Origin: Pseudomonas fuscovaginae SE-1
Lineage (GTDB): Bacteria; Pseudomonadota; Gammaproteobacteria; Pseudomonadales; Pseudomonadaceae
Direction: 5' to 3'
Length of the DNA stretch: 42,312 nucleotides
Assembly: GCF_000364705.1 (NCBI RefSeq)
Contig: NZ_AQOH01000163.1
Location: forward strand, 1-42,312
Numbering within the stretch: the first letter of the stretch is position 1; each line of letters begins with the position of its first letter. This document shows, piece by piece, positions 23,676 to 33,761 of the stretch. Below the pieces are notes generated by a model. That model was not told the origin of the DNA, did not search any database, and worked only from the letters and a program-made list of their open reading frames with translations. A program made the position numbers and the translations under genes.

Positions 23676-26600
23676 CAGATTTCTCCTTCGGCGGTGGCCG
23701 GGTTGGCAGCAGCGCGACGCGCCGCCAGGCGTTGCACCAGCACGTAGAACAGCGGGATGAAGAACAGGCCGAGCAGCGTGGCGGCGAGCATGCCCCCCAG
23801 CACACCGGTGCCGATCGCCTGGCGGCCGGCCGAACCGGCACCGCTGCTCAGGGCCAGTGGCAGCACGCCGAGGATGAACGCCAGGGAGGTCATCAGCACC
23901 GGGCGCAGGCGAATGCGCACGGCCTCCAGGGTCGCGCTCAGCAGATCCTGGCCGCGCTCGTAGCCGTCCTTGGCGAATTCGACGATCAGGATCGCGTTCT
24001 TCGCCGCCAGGCCCACAGTGTTCAGCAGGCCGACCTGGAAATAGACGTCGTTGGACAGTCCGCGCACGCCGGTCAGCAGCAGCGCGCCGAGAATGCCCAG
24101 CGGTACCACCAGCATCACCGCGAACGGCACCGACCAGCTTTCATACAGTGCGGCCAGGCAGAGGAACACGAACAGGATCGAGATGGCGTAGAGCAACGGC
24201 GCCTGGTTGCCCGCCAGCCGCTCCTGGTAGGACTGGCCGGTCCAGGCGTAGCCGATGCCTTCGGGCAGCTTCGTCATGATCGCTTCCACGGCGGCCATGG
24301 CATCGCCGGAGCTGACGCCGGGGGCCGGGGAGCCGACCAGTTCGTAGGAGCCGAAGCCGTTGTAGCGCTCCAGCAACGGCGACGCGCTGCTCCAGCGGGT
24401 GCTGGTGAAGGCCGACAGCGGCACCATGGCACTGCTCGAATTGCGCACGTACCAGTCGCCGATGTCCTCGGCCTGCATGCGTTTGTCGGCGGCGCCCTGC
24501 AGGTAGACCTTCTTCAGGCGGCCGGCGTCGAGGAAGTCGTTCACGTAGCTGCCGCCCATGGCCACGCTGAGGGTGTTGTTGATGTCGCTGGCCGACACGC
24601 CCATGGCACCGGCCTTGCGGTCGTCGATATCGACGTTGAGTTGCGGCGTATCCTCCAGGCCCTGGGCGCGGACCACGGCCAGGCGCGGGTCCTGGGCGGC
24701 AAGCTGGAGGAACTGGTCGCGGGCCTTGAGCAGTTCGGCATGGCCGAGGCCGGCCAGGTCCTGCAACTGGATGTCGAAGCCGGAACTCTGGCCCAGCCCC
24801 TGGACGGCGGGCGGGGCGATGACGAAGACATTGGCGTCGAGGATCTTCGACAGCGCGATGTTGGCCCGCCGCGCGATGGCCGAGGCGCCGTGCGCCTGGC
24901 CCTGGCGCTCGCTCCAGTCCTTGAGCTTGATGAAGCCTCGCCCTGCGTTCTGGGCGTTGCCGCCGTTGCCCAGGCCGCGCACGGTGAGGAGCGAGTCGAC
25001 CTCCGGCTGCTTGAGCATGTAGTCCTGCACCTGACGGGTCACCGCCTGCAACTGCTCATCAGTGCCACCCACCGGCAGGGTCACCTGCATCATCAGCATG
25101 CCCTGGTCCTCCTCGGGGAGAAACGCGGTGGGCAGTTTCTGGAACATCAGCATCACGCCGCCGAGCACCAGCGCATAGACCAGCAACGCACGCAGCGGAC
25201 GTGCCAGCACGCTGCCGACACTGCGCTGGTACGTGCGCGAGCCACGGTCGAAGGTGCGGTTGAACCAGCCAAAGAAGCCGCGACGCTCCTCACCGGCGTG
25301 GTCGTGTGGCTTGAGCAGCGTCGCGCACAGCGCCGGGGTCAGGGTCATGGCCACCAGTACCGACAGCGCCATGGCCGCGACCATGGTCACCGAGAACTGT
25401 CGGTAGATCACCCCGGTGGAGCCGCCGAAGAAGGCCATCGGCACGAACACCGCCGAGAGCACCACGGCGATGCCGATCAGTGCGCCGCTGATCTCGCGCA
25501 TCGACTGGCGGGTGGCCTCCCGTGGCGACAGGCCTTGCTCGGCGATGATCCGCTCGACGTTTTCCACCACCACGATGGCATCGTCCACCAGCAGGCCAAT
25601 CGCCAGGACCATGCCGAACATCGTCAAGGTGTTGATCGAATAGCCCATCAGTTGCAGCACGCCGAAGGTGCCCAGCAGCACCACCGGCACGGCGATGGCC
25701 GGGATCAGCGTCGCGCGCAGGTTCTGCAGGAACAGGTACATGATCAGCACGACGAGGGCGATGGCCTCGAACAGGGTCTTGACCACTTCCTCGATGGAGA
25801 TCTTCACGAAGGGTGCGGTGTTGTAGGCCACTTCGCTGTGCAGTTGCAGCTTGCTGGGGAAGAATTTCTCCAGCTCGGCGAGCTTGGCCTGCACTGCCTG
25901 GGACACCTCGAGGGCGTTGGCGCCGCTGGCCAGGCTGACCGCCAGGCCGCCCGTGGGGCGGCCGTTGTGTTCGGCAATCACGTCGTAGCTTTCGCTGCCC
26001 AGTTCCACCCGGGCGACGTCGGCGAGGGTGACCACCGCGCCGTTGCTGGCGTACTTGAGCACCAGGTCACGGAACTGCGCGGCGGTCTGCAACTTGCTGC
26101 GCGCGCTGATGGTGGCATTGAGTTGCTGGCCGGCACGGGCGGGCAGGGCGCCGAGCTGGCCGGCGGAGGTGTCGACATTCTGCGCGGTGAGGGCGCTGCT
26201 CACGTCCGAGGGCATCAGCGCGTACTGCTTGAGCTTGGCCGGGTCGAGCCAGATGCGCATGGCGTAGCTGGAGCCCAGGGTGGTCACCTGGCCGACGCCG
26301 CTGACACGGCTGATCTGGTCGTACAAGGTGCTGGAGATGAAGTCGCTGATGTCCGGGGCGGTGACATGGGGGTTGTCCGAGATCAGCGAGACGATGATCA
26401 GGAAGTCGCTGGCCGAGTTGCGGATCTCGATGCCTTGCTGCTGCACGGTTTCCGGCAGGCGCGCCTTGGCCTGCTCCAGCTTGGTCTGCACCAGCATCTG
26501 CGCGGTGTTGATGTCGGTACCGGCGGCGAAGGTCAGGGTGATGCTGGCGCTGCCGGCCGAGCTGCTGCTGGAGGACATGTAGGTCAGGCCGTCCAGGCCG

Positions 26601-26809
26601 GTCATCTGCTGCTCGATGACCTGGGTCACCGAGTCTTCCATGGTCTTGGCTGAAGCGCCGGTGTAGGTGGCGTTCAGGGTGATCTGCGGCGGCGCGATGT
26701 TGGGGTACTGCGACAGCGGTAGCTGGTAGATGGCCAGGACTCCGCCGAGCATCACCAGGATGGCGATGACCCAGGCGAAGATCGGTCGGTCGATGAAAAA
26801 GCGTGCCAT
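23675..26809 (-). CDS. RND multidrug efflux pump, HAE1 family (AcrB/MexB-like)
   Basis: 1044 aa, the usual length. It starts [17 protein letters not shown], typical of HAE1 pumps. The proton-relay pair is visible in [17 protein letters not shown] (TM4) and the conserved Lys in [15 protein letters not shown] (TM10). Two large periplasmic loops follow TM1 and TM7. It drives proton-coupled export of amphiphilic compounds from the inner membrane and periplasm. It lies 11 nt after the adaptor gene. Divergent BaeSR-like genes probably regulate the operon. A specific pump name is not supported by sequence alone. Confidence 0.95.
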   Translation of the reverse strand: MARFFIDRPIFAWVIAILVMLGGVLAIYQLPLSQYPNIAPPQITLNATYTGASAKTMEDSVTQVIEQQMTGLDGLTYMSSSSSSAGSASITLTFAAGTDINTAQMLVQTKLEQAKARLPETVQQQGIEIRNSASDFLIIVSLISDNPHVTAPDISDFISSTLYDQISRVSGVGQVTTLGSSYAMRIWLDPAKLKQYALMPSDVSSALTAQNVDTSAGQLGALPARAGQQLNATISARSKLQTAAQFRDLVLKYASNGAVVTLADVARVELGSESYDVIAEHNGRPTGGLAVSLASGANALEVSQAVQAKLAELEKFFPSKLQLHSEVAYNTAPFVKISIEEVVKTLFEAIALVVLIMYLFLQNLRATLIPAIAVPVVLLGTFGVLQLMGYSINTLTMFGMVLAIGLLVDDAIVVVENVERIIAEQGLSPREATRQSMREISGALIGIAVVLSAVFVPMAFFGGSTGVIYRQFSVTMVAAMALSVLVAMTLTPALCATLLKPHDHAGEERRGFFGWFNRTFDRGSRTYQRSVGSVLARPLRALLVYALVLGGVMLMFQKLPTAFLPEEDQGMLMMQVTLPVGGTDEQLQAVTRQVQDYMLKQPEVDSLLTVRGLGNGGNAQNAGRGFIKLKDWSERQGQAHGASAIARRANIALSKILDANVFVIAPPAVQGLGQSSGFDIQLQDLAGLGHAELLKARDQFLQLAAQDPRLAVVRAQGLEDTPQLNVDIDDRKAGAMGVSASDINNTLSVAMGGSYVNDFLDAGRLKKVYLQGAADKRMQAEDIGDWYVRNSSSAMVPLSAFTSTRWSSASPLLERYNGFGSYELVGSPAPGVSSGDAMAAVEAIMTKLPEGIGYAWTGQSYQERLAGNQAPLLYAISILFVFLCLAALYESWSVPFAVMLVVPLGILGALLLTGVRGLSNDVYFQVGLLNTVGLAAKNAILIVEFAKDGYERGQDLLSATLEAVRIRLRPVLMTSLAFILGVLPLALSSGAGSAGRQAIGTGVLGGMLAATLLGLFFIPLFYVLVQRLAARRAAANPATAEGEI

Positions 26810-26820
26810 GGGTGTCTGCC

Positions 26821-27996
26821 TCAGTCAGTGCGGTCGTTGCGCGCGGTCAGGTTGGCGTCGCTGACCCGCACCTGCTGGCCGACGCGGACTTTCTGCAGGC
26901 CCTGGACGATCAGTTGGTCGCCGACCGCCAGCCCCTTGCTCACCCACCAGCGGTTGCCCACCGCACGCGCCAGGCTCAGCTCGCGCTGTTCGACCTTGCC
27001 GTCGACCACCACCAGCGCCGTGGCACCGCCACGCTCGTCGCGGCTCACGCCTTGTTGCGGAACAAGGATGGCGTCCGGTTGCACGCCTTCCTGCAGCGTC
27101 GCCTTGATGTACATGCCTGGCAGCAGCAGGCCGTCCGGGTTCGGTACGAGGGCGCGCAGGGTCACGCTGCCGGTGCTCTCGTCGACGCTCACGCCGTTGA
27201 AGGTCAGGGTGCCCTCGTGGGCATAGGTGCTGCCGTCTTCCAGTTGCAGGCTGATGCGGGTGGCATCCTTCTGGTCGGCGGGGGTGAGCTTGCCCTCGGC
27301 CAGCTCGCGCTTCAGGCGCAGCAGGGTGGCGCTGGGCTGGGTGAAGTCGACGTAGATCGGGTCCAGTTGCTGCACCGTGGTCAGGGCGGTGGTCTGTTCG
27401 GCGGTGACCAGTGCGCCCGGGGTGACCGACGAGGTGGCGGTGCGGCCGGCGATCGGCGCGTTGATGCGGGTGTAGCCCAGGTTGATGCGCGCAGTGCGCA
27501 GCGCGGCCTGGGCCGACCGCAGGCTGGCGCGGGCCTGCAGCAGCGCGGACTGGGCGCTTTCGTTGTCCTCGGCGCTGATGGCGTCGATCTTCACCAGATC
27601 CGCGTCGCGTCGGGCCTTGAGTTCGGCGGCCTTGAGCGTGGCCTGCGCCGAACTGACCGTGGCTTCGGCCTGGGCGACGCTGGCTTCGTAGGTTCGCGGG
27701 TCGATCTGGTACAGGGCCTGGCCGGCCTTGACCGTTTCGCCTTCGGTGAACAGGCGCTTGAGCAGGATGCCGCCGACCTGCGGACGGATCTCCGCGACCA
27801 GGTGCGCGCTGGCCCGGCCGGGCAGGGTGGTGCTCAGCGCCTGCGGCGCGCTGGTGACGTGGTACACCGCGACGTCCTGCACGGGCGTGGCAGGGGCGGT
27901 TGGTGCAGTGTCGCGGCAACCGTCAAGGGCGATCAGCCCGGCGCTGAGCAACAGGGCGCGGGCCAGGGGGGAACGCATGGCGAAGAAGAGGTGCAT
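26821..27996 (-). CDS. RND periplasmic adaptor lipoprotein (AcrA/MexA family)
   Basis: 391 aa. The N-terminal signal ends at LDGC, an acceptable lipobox with Asp at -2. Then come the lipoyl-type half motif ([26 protein letters not shown]), an alpha-helical hairpin, the second lipoyl half ([15 protein letters not shown]) and beta-barrel/membrane-proximal domains. It bridges pump and channel. GGAG lies 8 nt before the ATG at 27996. First gene of the operon and divergent from the sensor kinase; the 154-bp gap should contain both promoters. Confidence 0.94.
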   Translation of the reverse strand: MHLFFAMRSPLARALLLSAGLIALDGCRDTAPTAPATPVQDVAVYHVTSAPQALSTTLPGRASAHLVAEIRPQVGGILLKRLFTEGETVKAGQALYQIDPRTYEASVAQAEATVSSAQATLKAAELKARRDADLVKIDAISAEDNESAQSALLQARASLRSAQAALRTARINLGYTRINAPIAGRTATSSVTPGALVTAEQTTALTTVQQLDPIYVDFTQPSATLLRLKRELAEGKLTPADQKDATRISLQLEDGSTYAHEGTLTFNGVSVDESTGSVTLRALVPNPDGLLLPGMYIKATLQEGVQPDAILVPQQGVSRDERGGATALVVVDGKVEQRELSLARAVGNRWWVSKGLAVGDQLIVQGLQKVRVGQQVRVSDANLTARNDRTD

Positions 27997-28052
27997 CCGA
28001 GGGACTCCGGACCAGGTTGTTTTCAGTCCTCAGCCTGCTCGGCAAATGTGCA

Positions 28053-28081
28053 GCCAATGTGGAGAAATCTGGGAGATTGGC
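28053..28081. promoter_or_regulatory. BaeR-box-like inverted repeat between efflux and two-component operons
   Basis: GCCAAT (28053-28058) and ATTGGC (28076-28081) form an inverted repeat. On the minus strand, 28067-28053 reads TTTCTCCACATTGGC. From memory, this resembles the E. coli BaeR box TTTTTCTCCATDATTGGC with one base fewer in the centre. Its location between the adaptor gene and the kinase gene suits autoregulation and pump control by the adjacent regulator. Confidence 0.5.
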
Positions 28082-28150
28082 CGGCACGCCTTGCTGTCCC
28101 CGGGCCACCGCGTTTCAATGGCGGCAGTTTCGATTGTCCCGGCGCTCATC

Positions 28151-29542
28151 ATGAAGGTCAGCCTCTCCCGCAAGTTCTTCCTGGCCATGCTCGCCGTCTG
28201 CGCCTTCGCCGTGCTGGGCATGGTGTTCGCTGCGTACCTGAGCCTCAAGTACGGTTTTCTCGGCTACCTCAACCAGCAGGCCGAGGAGCGCATGGATCGC
28301 ATCGTGCCACGGGTCGAGCAGGCCTACGCCGCCCATGGCGGCTGGGACTTCATCCGCCTCGACAAGGACCGGTGGTTCGAGCTGCTGCGCCCCGAGGACA
28401 TCCGCTCGGACAAGACCTTCGACCCCAGTCAACTGACCGTCTCCGACCTTACCGGCGCTTTCGTGCGCTTTGCCCTGCTGGACGAGCAGCGCAAACCGAT
28501 CATCGGCTACCAGGCGGTCGGCGACGCGTTGCTCAAACCGATCCAGTACCAGGGGCGCGTGGTTGGCTGGATGGCCCTGGCGCCGTTGCAGTCGGTGACC
28601 AGCGTTGGTGACCGGCGCTTCCAGCTCAACCAACTGCGTTCCAGCCTGCTGATCGGTCTGGCCTGCCTGCTGGCGACCGCGGTGATCGCCTGGTGGCTCA
28701 GCCGTGCACTGCTGCGACCGATCCGCGAAGTCGCCCGCGCGACTCATCAACTGGCCGCCGGCGACTATGCGATCCAGGTGCCGGTGCGCTCGCAGGACGA
28801 GGCCGGGCAACTGGCCGGGGACTTCAACCAGATGGCCGCGACCCTGGCCAGCAACGAGCGCATGCGTCGTGATTTCATGGCCGACATCTCCCACGAACTG
28901 CGCACGCCGCTGGCGGTGATGCGTGCCGAGCTGGAGGCCCTCGAGGACGGCATCCGCCCCTTGAATACCAAGGCGCTCAAGTCGCTGCAGGGAGAGGTCG
29001 GGGCACTGACCAAGTTGGTGGACGACCTGTTCGACCTGTCCCTGGCCGAGGTCGGCGGACCGACCTACCGCCGCGAGCGCATCGATCTGCGGGTACTGTT
29101 GCCGGTGGTGGCCGAAGCCTTTCGGGCCAGCTTTGCCGAGTGTGGCCTGGCGCTGCGCCTGGAACTGCCGGCGCAGTCGCTGTGGGTAATGGGCGACGAG
29201 TCGCGCCTGGGCCAGTTGCTGCACAACCTGCTGGAAAACAGCCGGCGCTACACCGACGCGGGCGGCCAGACCGTACTGCGTGCCCTGCAAGACGACGACT
29301 GCGTGCTGGTGCAATGCGAGGACAGCGCGCCGGGCGTGGACGCGGCCTCGCTGGAGCGGCTGTTCGAACGCTTCTACCGCGCCGAACGCTCGCGCAACCG
29401 TGCCAGCGGCGGCACGGGTCTGGGCCTGGCGATCTGCCGTGGCATCGCTGACGTGCACGGTGGCAAACTCAGTGCCAGGGCCTCCGACATGGGCGGCCTG
29501 TTGTTGAGCCTGGAGCTGCCTGTGGCGGGAGATGAGGCATGA
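28151..29542 (+). CDS. BaeS-like sensor histidine kinase
   Basis: 463 aa. Two transmembrane segments (~residues 8-30 and ~160-180) flank a periplasmic sensor. Then come HAMP, the phospho-acceptor H248 in ISHELRTP, the N box HNLLENSRRY, and G boxes GGTGLGLAI. It senses envelope or drug stress and phosphorylates the next gene product. The ATG at 28151 was chosen because the membrane-anchor sequence begins there; the in-frame ATG at 28118 has no better RBS. It overlaps the regulator by ATGA. Divergent from the RND operon, as in efflux loci controlled by BaeSR systems. Confidence 0.9.
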   Translation: MKVSLSRKFFLAMLAVCAFAVLGMVFAAYLSLKYGFLGYLNQQAEERMDRIVPRVEQAYAAHGGWDFIRLDKDRWFELLRPEDIRSDKTFDPSQLTVSDLTGAFVRFALLDEQRKPIIGYQAVGDALLKPIQYQGRVVGWMALAPLQSVTSVGDRRFQLNQLRSSLLIGLACLLATAVIAWWLSRALLRPIREVARATHQLAAGDYAIQVPVRSQDEAGQLAGDFNQMAATLASNERMRRDFMADISHELRTPLAVMRAELEALEDGIRPLNTKALKSLQGEVGALTKLVDDLFDLSLAEVGGPTYRRERIDLRVLLPVVAEAFRASFAECGLALRLELPAQSLWVMGDESRLGQLLHNLLENSRRYTDAGGQTVLRALQDDDCVLVQCEDSAPGVDAASLERLFERFYRAERSRNRASGGTGLGLAICRGIADVHGGKLSARASDMGGLLLSLELPVAGDEA

Positions 29543-30201
29543 GCCTGATTCTGTTGGTGGAAGATGAACCCAAGCTCGCCGCGCTGGTGGGTGACTATCT
29601 GCGCGCCGCCAGCTTCGAGGTCGAACACCTGGCCGATGGTCTGGCGGTGGTTCCGGCGGTTCGCCAGCAACCCTATGACCTGATGCTGCTCGACCTGATG
29701 TTGCCCGGCCGCGACGGCCTGGACATCTGCCGTGAACTGCGCGGTTTCAGCCGCCTGCCGATCATCATGATGACCGCGCGGGTCGACGAGATCGATCGGC
29801 TGCTCGGCCTGGAACTGGGCGCTGACGACTACATCTGCAAGCCGTTTTCCCCGCGTGAGCTGGTCGCGCGGGTCAAGGCCGTGCTGCGCCGCAGCGGGAC
29901 ACCGCAGATCAGCGTTGGCCTGGAGCTGCATGCGCCGACTTTCCAGGCACGCTACCGGGGCGTGGCGCTGGACCTGACCCCGGTGGAGTTCCGCATGCTG
30001 GCCGCGCTGGCGGAGCGGCCGGGGCAGGTGCTGTCGCGCGATCAACTGATGAATCACATCTACCAGGACAACCGCGTGGTCGCGGACCGCACGGTGGACA
30101 GCCACGTGAAGAACCTGCGGCGTAAATTGACGGCGATCACGCCGGGGATCGATCCGATCCGGTCGGTGTATGGGGTGGGGTATAGCCTGGAGTGTGAGTA
30201 G
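29539..30201 (+). CDS. BaeR-like OmpR-family response regulator
   Basis: 220 aa. The receiver domain has the acidic pair E8/D9, phospho-acceptor D52 (LLDLMLPGRDG) and KPFSPREL lysine. The winged-helix output domain is OmpR/PhoB type (LTPVEFRMLAALAERPGQVLSRDQL; DRTVDSHVKNLRRKL). It is co-translated with the kinase through a 4-nt overlap. It likely activates the divergent RND operon via the BaeR-box-like repeat. The last 65 nt overlap the antisense LysR gene tail. Confidence 0.92.
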   Translation: MSLILLVEDEPKLAALVGDYLRAASFEVEHLADGLAVVPAVRQQPYDLMLLDLMLPGRDGLDICRELRGFSRLPIIMMTARVDEIDRLLGLELGADDYICKPFSPRELVARVKAVLRRSGTPQISVGLELHAPTFQARYRGVALDLTPVEFRMLAALAERPGQVLSRDQLMNHIYQDNRVVADRTVDSHVKNLRRKLTAITPGIDPIRSVYGVGYSLECE

Positions 30202-31102
30202 GAGGCCTTTGCTGGTCGCCCGTACGCAGCGAATCGCCTAGAAAACTGCACAGGGCCTGGAGTTTTCCAGAGCGTTGCTTGCGTGTTGGAACCAGCAGCA
30301 GGATCGGTGCGGACTCGAACTGCCAGTCGCCAAGCACCCGGATCAATGAGCCGCTGGCCAGGGCGTCGGCGACATCCCACTGCGACCTCAATACCAGCCC
30401 CAGGTCCTGTTCCGCCCAGCGGCGGGCCACACCGCCATCGTTGGTGACCATGGCCGGAGTGATGGGCAAGGCTGCGGCATGACCGCCCTTGCGCAATTGC
30501 CAGACTGTCGCCAATTCATCGTTTTCCCGGATCGAAATGCAACGATGCCGGCCGAGTTCATCGGGATGTCGGGGTATGCCGTGCTGTTTCAGATAGCCGG
30601 GCGAAGCACACAGCCAACGCTCATTGCTGGCCAGGATCCGCGCCGTCCAGGAGTTGTCGCTGATGGGGCCGATGTGGATCACGGCATCGCAGTGCTGCCG
30701 ACCGGCCCAGGGGGCCTCGCGCAGATCGAGTTCGAGCGTCAGCAGCGGATGCAGTTTGGCAAAGCGCGCGATCAGTGGAGCGATGCGCAGTCGGCCGAAG
30801 CCGAAAGGGGCTGCCAGTCGGATGTGCCCCCTGAGCTCGCCATCGGGTGATGCCATCGAGTCCGACAGGTCTTCCAGTTGCTGAAGCACCTGCAAACCTT
30901 CCTGCGCCAGCCGTTCACCTTCCTCGGTCAGCCTCAGGCAGCGGGCGTCACGATTCGCCAGGCGTACCCCCAGGTCCGCCTCGAGCTTGCGCAGGCGCAT
31001 GGAGAGTGCAGGCGGGGTGACCTGCAGGTTGCGCGCCGCTTCGCTGAGCGATCGGGAGCGGGCGATAGCGGTCATCAATTGAAGGTCGGGGATACTGATC
31101 AT
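30137..31102 (-). CDS. LysR-family transcriptional regulator
   Basis: 321 aa. The N-terminal ~60 residues form the LysR winged helix-turn-helix (SRSLSEAARNLQVTPPALSMRLRKLEADLG), followed by a periplasmic-binding-type effector domain (~90-295). A Pro/Thr-rich tail of ~27 residues, read antisense through the end of the response regulator, has no LysR counterpart and suggests the original stop was lost. It is divergent from the PLP dehydratase gene 95 bp away, the usual LysR layout for a regulated neighbour. Target and effector (perhaps a D-amino or hydroxy-amino acid) are inferred. Confidence 0.88.
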   Translation of the reverse strand: MISIPDLQLMTAIARSRSLSEAARNLQVTPPALSMRLRKLEADLGVRLANRDARCLRLTEEGERLAQEGLQVLQQLEDLSDSMASPDGELRGHIRLAAPFGFGRLRIAPLIARFAKLHPLLTLELDLREAPWAGRQHCDAVIHIGPISDNSWTARILASNERWLCASPGYLKQHGIPRHPDELGRHRCISIRENDELATVWQLRKGGHAAALPITPAMVTNDGGVARRWAEQDLGLVLRSQWDVADALASGSLIRVLGDWQFESAPILLLVPTRKQRSGKLQALCSFLGDSLRTGDQQRPPTHTPGYTPPHTPTGSDRSPA

Positions 31103-31112
31103 GTAGCTGAGC

Positions 31113-31138
31113 TTAACGTATGGATCAGTGAGCGTTAA
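31113..31138. promoter_or_regulatory. Inverted repeat operator between lysR and dehydratase genes
   Basis: TTAACG at 31113-31118 and CGTTAA at 31133-31138, 14 bp apart, form a perfect inverted repeat only ~10 nt before the LysR start. This suits LysR autoregulation and control of the divergent gene. Confidence 0.5.
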
Positions 31139-31197
31139 CCAAGGAGACGGATGGCTGTATTAGTGTTCAGCGCCAACCCTCCCATAGGAGAACAACC

Positions 31198-32331
31198 ATG
31201 AGCGCCCCGTTCGACAGCTTGAACACCCCCGCCGCCATCATCGATGTGGCCCGTATGCAGCGAAACATCGCGCGCATGCAGGCCCAGGCGAACAAGTTGG
31301 GCGTGCGTTTGCGGCCCCACGTCAAAACCTCCAAGTGCCTGCCGGTGGTGCAGGCCCAGATCGCCGCTGGAGCGAGCGGGATCACCGTGTCGACCCTCAA
31401 GGAAGCCGAGGTCTTTTTCGCAGGCGGCATTACCGACATTCTCTACGCCGTGGCCATGGCCCCGACCAAGCTCCACCAGGCCTGGGAGCTCCGCCGCCGT
31501 GGCTGCTCGCTGAAAATCATCACCGACAGCGTGGTGGGCGCCCAGGCCATCATGGACTTCGCCCGTAGCCACCGTGCCAGCTTCGAGGTCTACATCGAAA
31601 TCGACAGTGATCATCATCGTTCGGGTGTGCGCAGCGACGATCCGGTCTTGATAGACATTGCCACGGTCTTGCAAGGTGGCGGTGTGACCTTGCTGGGGGT
31701 CATGACCCATGCCGGAGAAAGCTACAAGCTCGACACCCCACAAGCCTTGCAGGCGCTTGCCGAGGTCGAGCGTCATGAGTGCGTGGCGGCGGCGCAGGCC
31801 ATTCGTGCAGTGGGGTTGCCATGCCCTGAAGTGAGCGTGGGCTCCACACCCACGGCATTGAGTGCGACGGACCTGTCCGGTGTCACCGAATTGCGTGCCG
31901 GTGTCTACGTCTTTTTCGACCTGGTCATGCACAACATCGGGGTCTGCGCGATTGCCGACCTGGCGCTGAGCGTGTTGACCACCGTCATCGGCCACCAGCC
32001 GGAGAAGGGCTGGATCATCACCGACTCGGGGTGGATGGCGATGAGCCGTGACCGCGGTACCCAGTCCCAGGCTCGGGATTTTGGCTATGGGCAGGTCTGC
32101 ACCGCTGAAGGGACGCCTATCGACGGTTTGCTGCTGCGCAGTGCCAATCAGGAGCACGGTGTCGCGGCCTTTGACCCGGTCGAGTGTGATGTGGTGGAGC
32201 GATATCCGATCGGAACCCGTCTGCGCATCCTGCCAAATCATGCCTGTGCCACAGGGGCCCAGTTCCCCGGTTATGACGCGCTGACCGAGGAGGGGAGCCT
32301 GGAGCAATGGGGACGCTTGCACGGTTGGTGA
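31198..32331 (+). CDS. Fold-type III PLP D-amino-acid dehydratase (DSD1/D-threonine aldolase-like family)
   Basis: 377 aa. The N-terminal alanine-racemase-type barrel has PLP lysine K43 in RPHVKTSK. The C-terminal metal site is His348-Ala-Cys350 (NHACAT). As I recall, family members with HxC are Zn-dependent dehydratases (D-serine dehydratase, D-threo-3-hydroxyaspartate dehydratase), while D-threonine aldolases have HxD. I therefore favour a dehydratase giving a 2-oxo acid plus ammonia. AGGAG precedes the ATG. It is under the divergent LysR gene. Substrate is not decided by sequence; a 3-hydroxyaspartate role would be notable beside a hydroxyaspartate siderophore locus. Confidence 0.85.
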   Translation: MSAPFDSLNTPAAIIDVARMQRNIARMQAQANKLGVRLRPHVKTSKCLPVVQAQIAAGASGITVSTLKEAEVFFAGGITDILYAVAMAPTKLHQAWELRRRGCSLKIITDSVVGAQAIMDFARSHRASFEVYIEIDSDHHRSGVRSDDPVLIDIATVLQGGGVTLLGVMTHAGESYKLDTPQALQALAEVERHECVAAAQAIRAVGLPCPEVSVGSTPTALSATDLSGVTELRAGVYVFFDLVMHNIGVCAIADLALSVLTTVIGHQPEKGWIITDSGWMAMSRDRGTQSQARDFGYGQVCTAEGTPIDGLLLRSANQEHGVAAFDPVECDVVERYPIGTRLRILPNHACATGAQFPGYDALTEEGSLEQWGRLHGW

Positions 32332-32374
32332 TCGGGAGTGTCGCTTGAGCCACGCTCATGAAGGGCTTGAACAG

Positions 32375-32399
32375 GCCCGGCAGGCTCGCCGCGCCGGGC
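32375..32399. terminator. Hairpin between convergent dehydratase and DUF1444-like genes
   Basis: GCCCGGC (32375-32381) pairs with GCCGGGC (32393-32399) around an 11-nt loop, between facing stops at 32331 and 32413. No T run is obvious. Confidence 0.5.
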
Positions 32400-32412
32400 T
32401 ATCCGTTGGGCA

Positions 32413-33636
32413 TCAACCTAGCGCAGTGAGCGCCTTCAACTGCTCTTCGCTAGGAAAACCCCTCGTGCGGTACCGTGGCGGGTAGACGCTGGCCGGCTTC
32501 AACAGCCCGCCCAATTTGGACTCCAGCTCATCCCATGCGAACACCTGGGTCCTGGCGCTGCCATCCTCCTGCGGTTCCACCAGCACCACCCGGTCCGTTC
32601 TGGGCAGCAGGCTGTCGACGCTTTGCGTCCAACTGCACATCGAGAAGGTCCGGCTGTCATCTTCCGAGTGCTGGTAGAGCATGTAGGACGCCACGAACAC
32701 GTCCTCATTGTGCTGCTCATGGATCTTGTCGAGCAGCTCTTTCTGCGTGTGGTAGGTGCCCTGGAGCAGCAGGTGTTCCAGGGTGGCGAGGCGCGCCTTG
32801 AGTGCCTCGTCCTGGGCCTGGAAGGGAACGATGTGCTGGTCCTGGTAGGTATAGATCTGGCTCGAGACGGCTCGACCGTTTTCCATCGCCTTGAAGGCGA
32901 CCTCGACCATCTGCGCAATGCCTGGTTCGTCCTTGTCACCGGTCACCATCAGCACGTCGTTGGTCGGGATCATGAACACTGGGCGACCCTTGATCGAAGC
33001 CCGTTGCAGGACATCCGGCAGCAGTACCCGGCTGATGTCGTAGCCGTCGCCCCAGCGGCCGACATACAGCCCCGGTATGATCTCGCCGAAAGCCTCCGGG
33101 GTGGTTTCACGCAGGTTCTCCACGGCGATCGCCAACGCTTCGTCCAGGCCCACGCCCCAGTGCTCCTCGGGGCCCCTGGTCAAGGTGGCGGTGGACTCGG
33201 GCGAGTCGACGGCGAGCAGCATCACGCAGTCCTTGCCCAAGGGCCGCTGGACCACGCTGTAGGGCGCCTCCCAACCTTCGCTGCGGACATGGTGCAGGCG
33301 TATTTCTTCGAGCATGCCCAGGTTGCGAATGACCGGCCGTAAGGTCGAGCGGACCTGCTCGAAGGTTTGCGGGGTCTTGTTCTTGGAACTGAGCAGCGTG
33401 GCCACGTAGCCATTGAGTACAGCGGCCTTTTGAGGCTTGTCGGCCTTCTGGTAATCGCGAAAGGCGTTGTGCAGGTTGAAGTAGCCGCCGTCGCCGTGCA
33501 GCAGGCGAAACTCATCGGCCACGTATTCGAGGTTGCCGCCGTAGCCGGCCTGCCGCACGGCCTGGATGAATTTCTGGGCGAATCCCTCTTCGGTCAGGGG
33601 GCGGTTGAAGAGTTTGCCGAGTAGGGTGCCGAACAT
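32413..33636 (-). CDS. DUF1444/YtpQ-like protein of unknown function
   Basis: 407 aa, soluble, with no signal peptide or membrane segment. The central part (MLLAVDSPESTATLT, IPGLYVGRWGDGYDISRVLLPDVLQ, RPVFMIPTNDVLMVTGDKDEPGI) resembles DUF1444 (YtpQ) proteins; this is from memory and not certain. AAGGAGG lies 9 nt before the ATG. It stands alone, with the next minus-strand gene 125 nt upstream. No role can be assigned. Confidence 0.72.
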   Translation of the reverse strand: MFGTLLGKLFNRPLTEEGFAQKFIQAVRQAGYGGNLEYVADEFRLLHGDGGYFNLHNAFRDYQKADKPQKAAVLNGYVATLLSSKNKTPQTFEQVRSTLRPVIRNLGMLEEIRLHHVRSEGWEAPYSVVQRPLGKDCVMLLAVDSPESTATLTRGPEEHWGVGLDEALAIAVENLRETTPEAFGEIIPGLYVGRWGDGYDISRVLLPDVLQRASIKGRPVFMIPTNDVLMVTGDKDEPGIAQMVEVAFKAMENGRAVSSQIYTYQDQHIVPFQAQDEALKARLATLEHLLLQGTYHTQKELLDKIHEQHNEDVFVASYMLYQHSEDDSRTFSMCSWTQSVDSLLPRTDRVVLVEPQEDGSARTQVFAWDELESKLGGLLKPASVYPPRYRTRGFPSEEQLKALTALG

Positions 33637-33761
33637 GCGCGGGGTCCTCCTTGAGTGCGAATGGGTCGTGCTGTTGAGTGAGAGGGGCAGGGTAAATACT
33701 GAGGTTTGGCGCTGTGAGCGCGGAAACTCCCATGTGCCCGTTGATCATTAGGCCAGAAGAC

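Noticed and set aside
23732..26653. 973-codon open frame antisense to the RND pump
   Set aside because: Low-complexity His/Gln/Asp-rich translation typical of antisense frames; the pump on the other strand is certain.
31198..32331. Annotation as D-threonine aldolase
   Set aside because: The metal site is HxC rather than the HxD recalled for aldolases, favouring a dehydratase.
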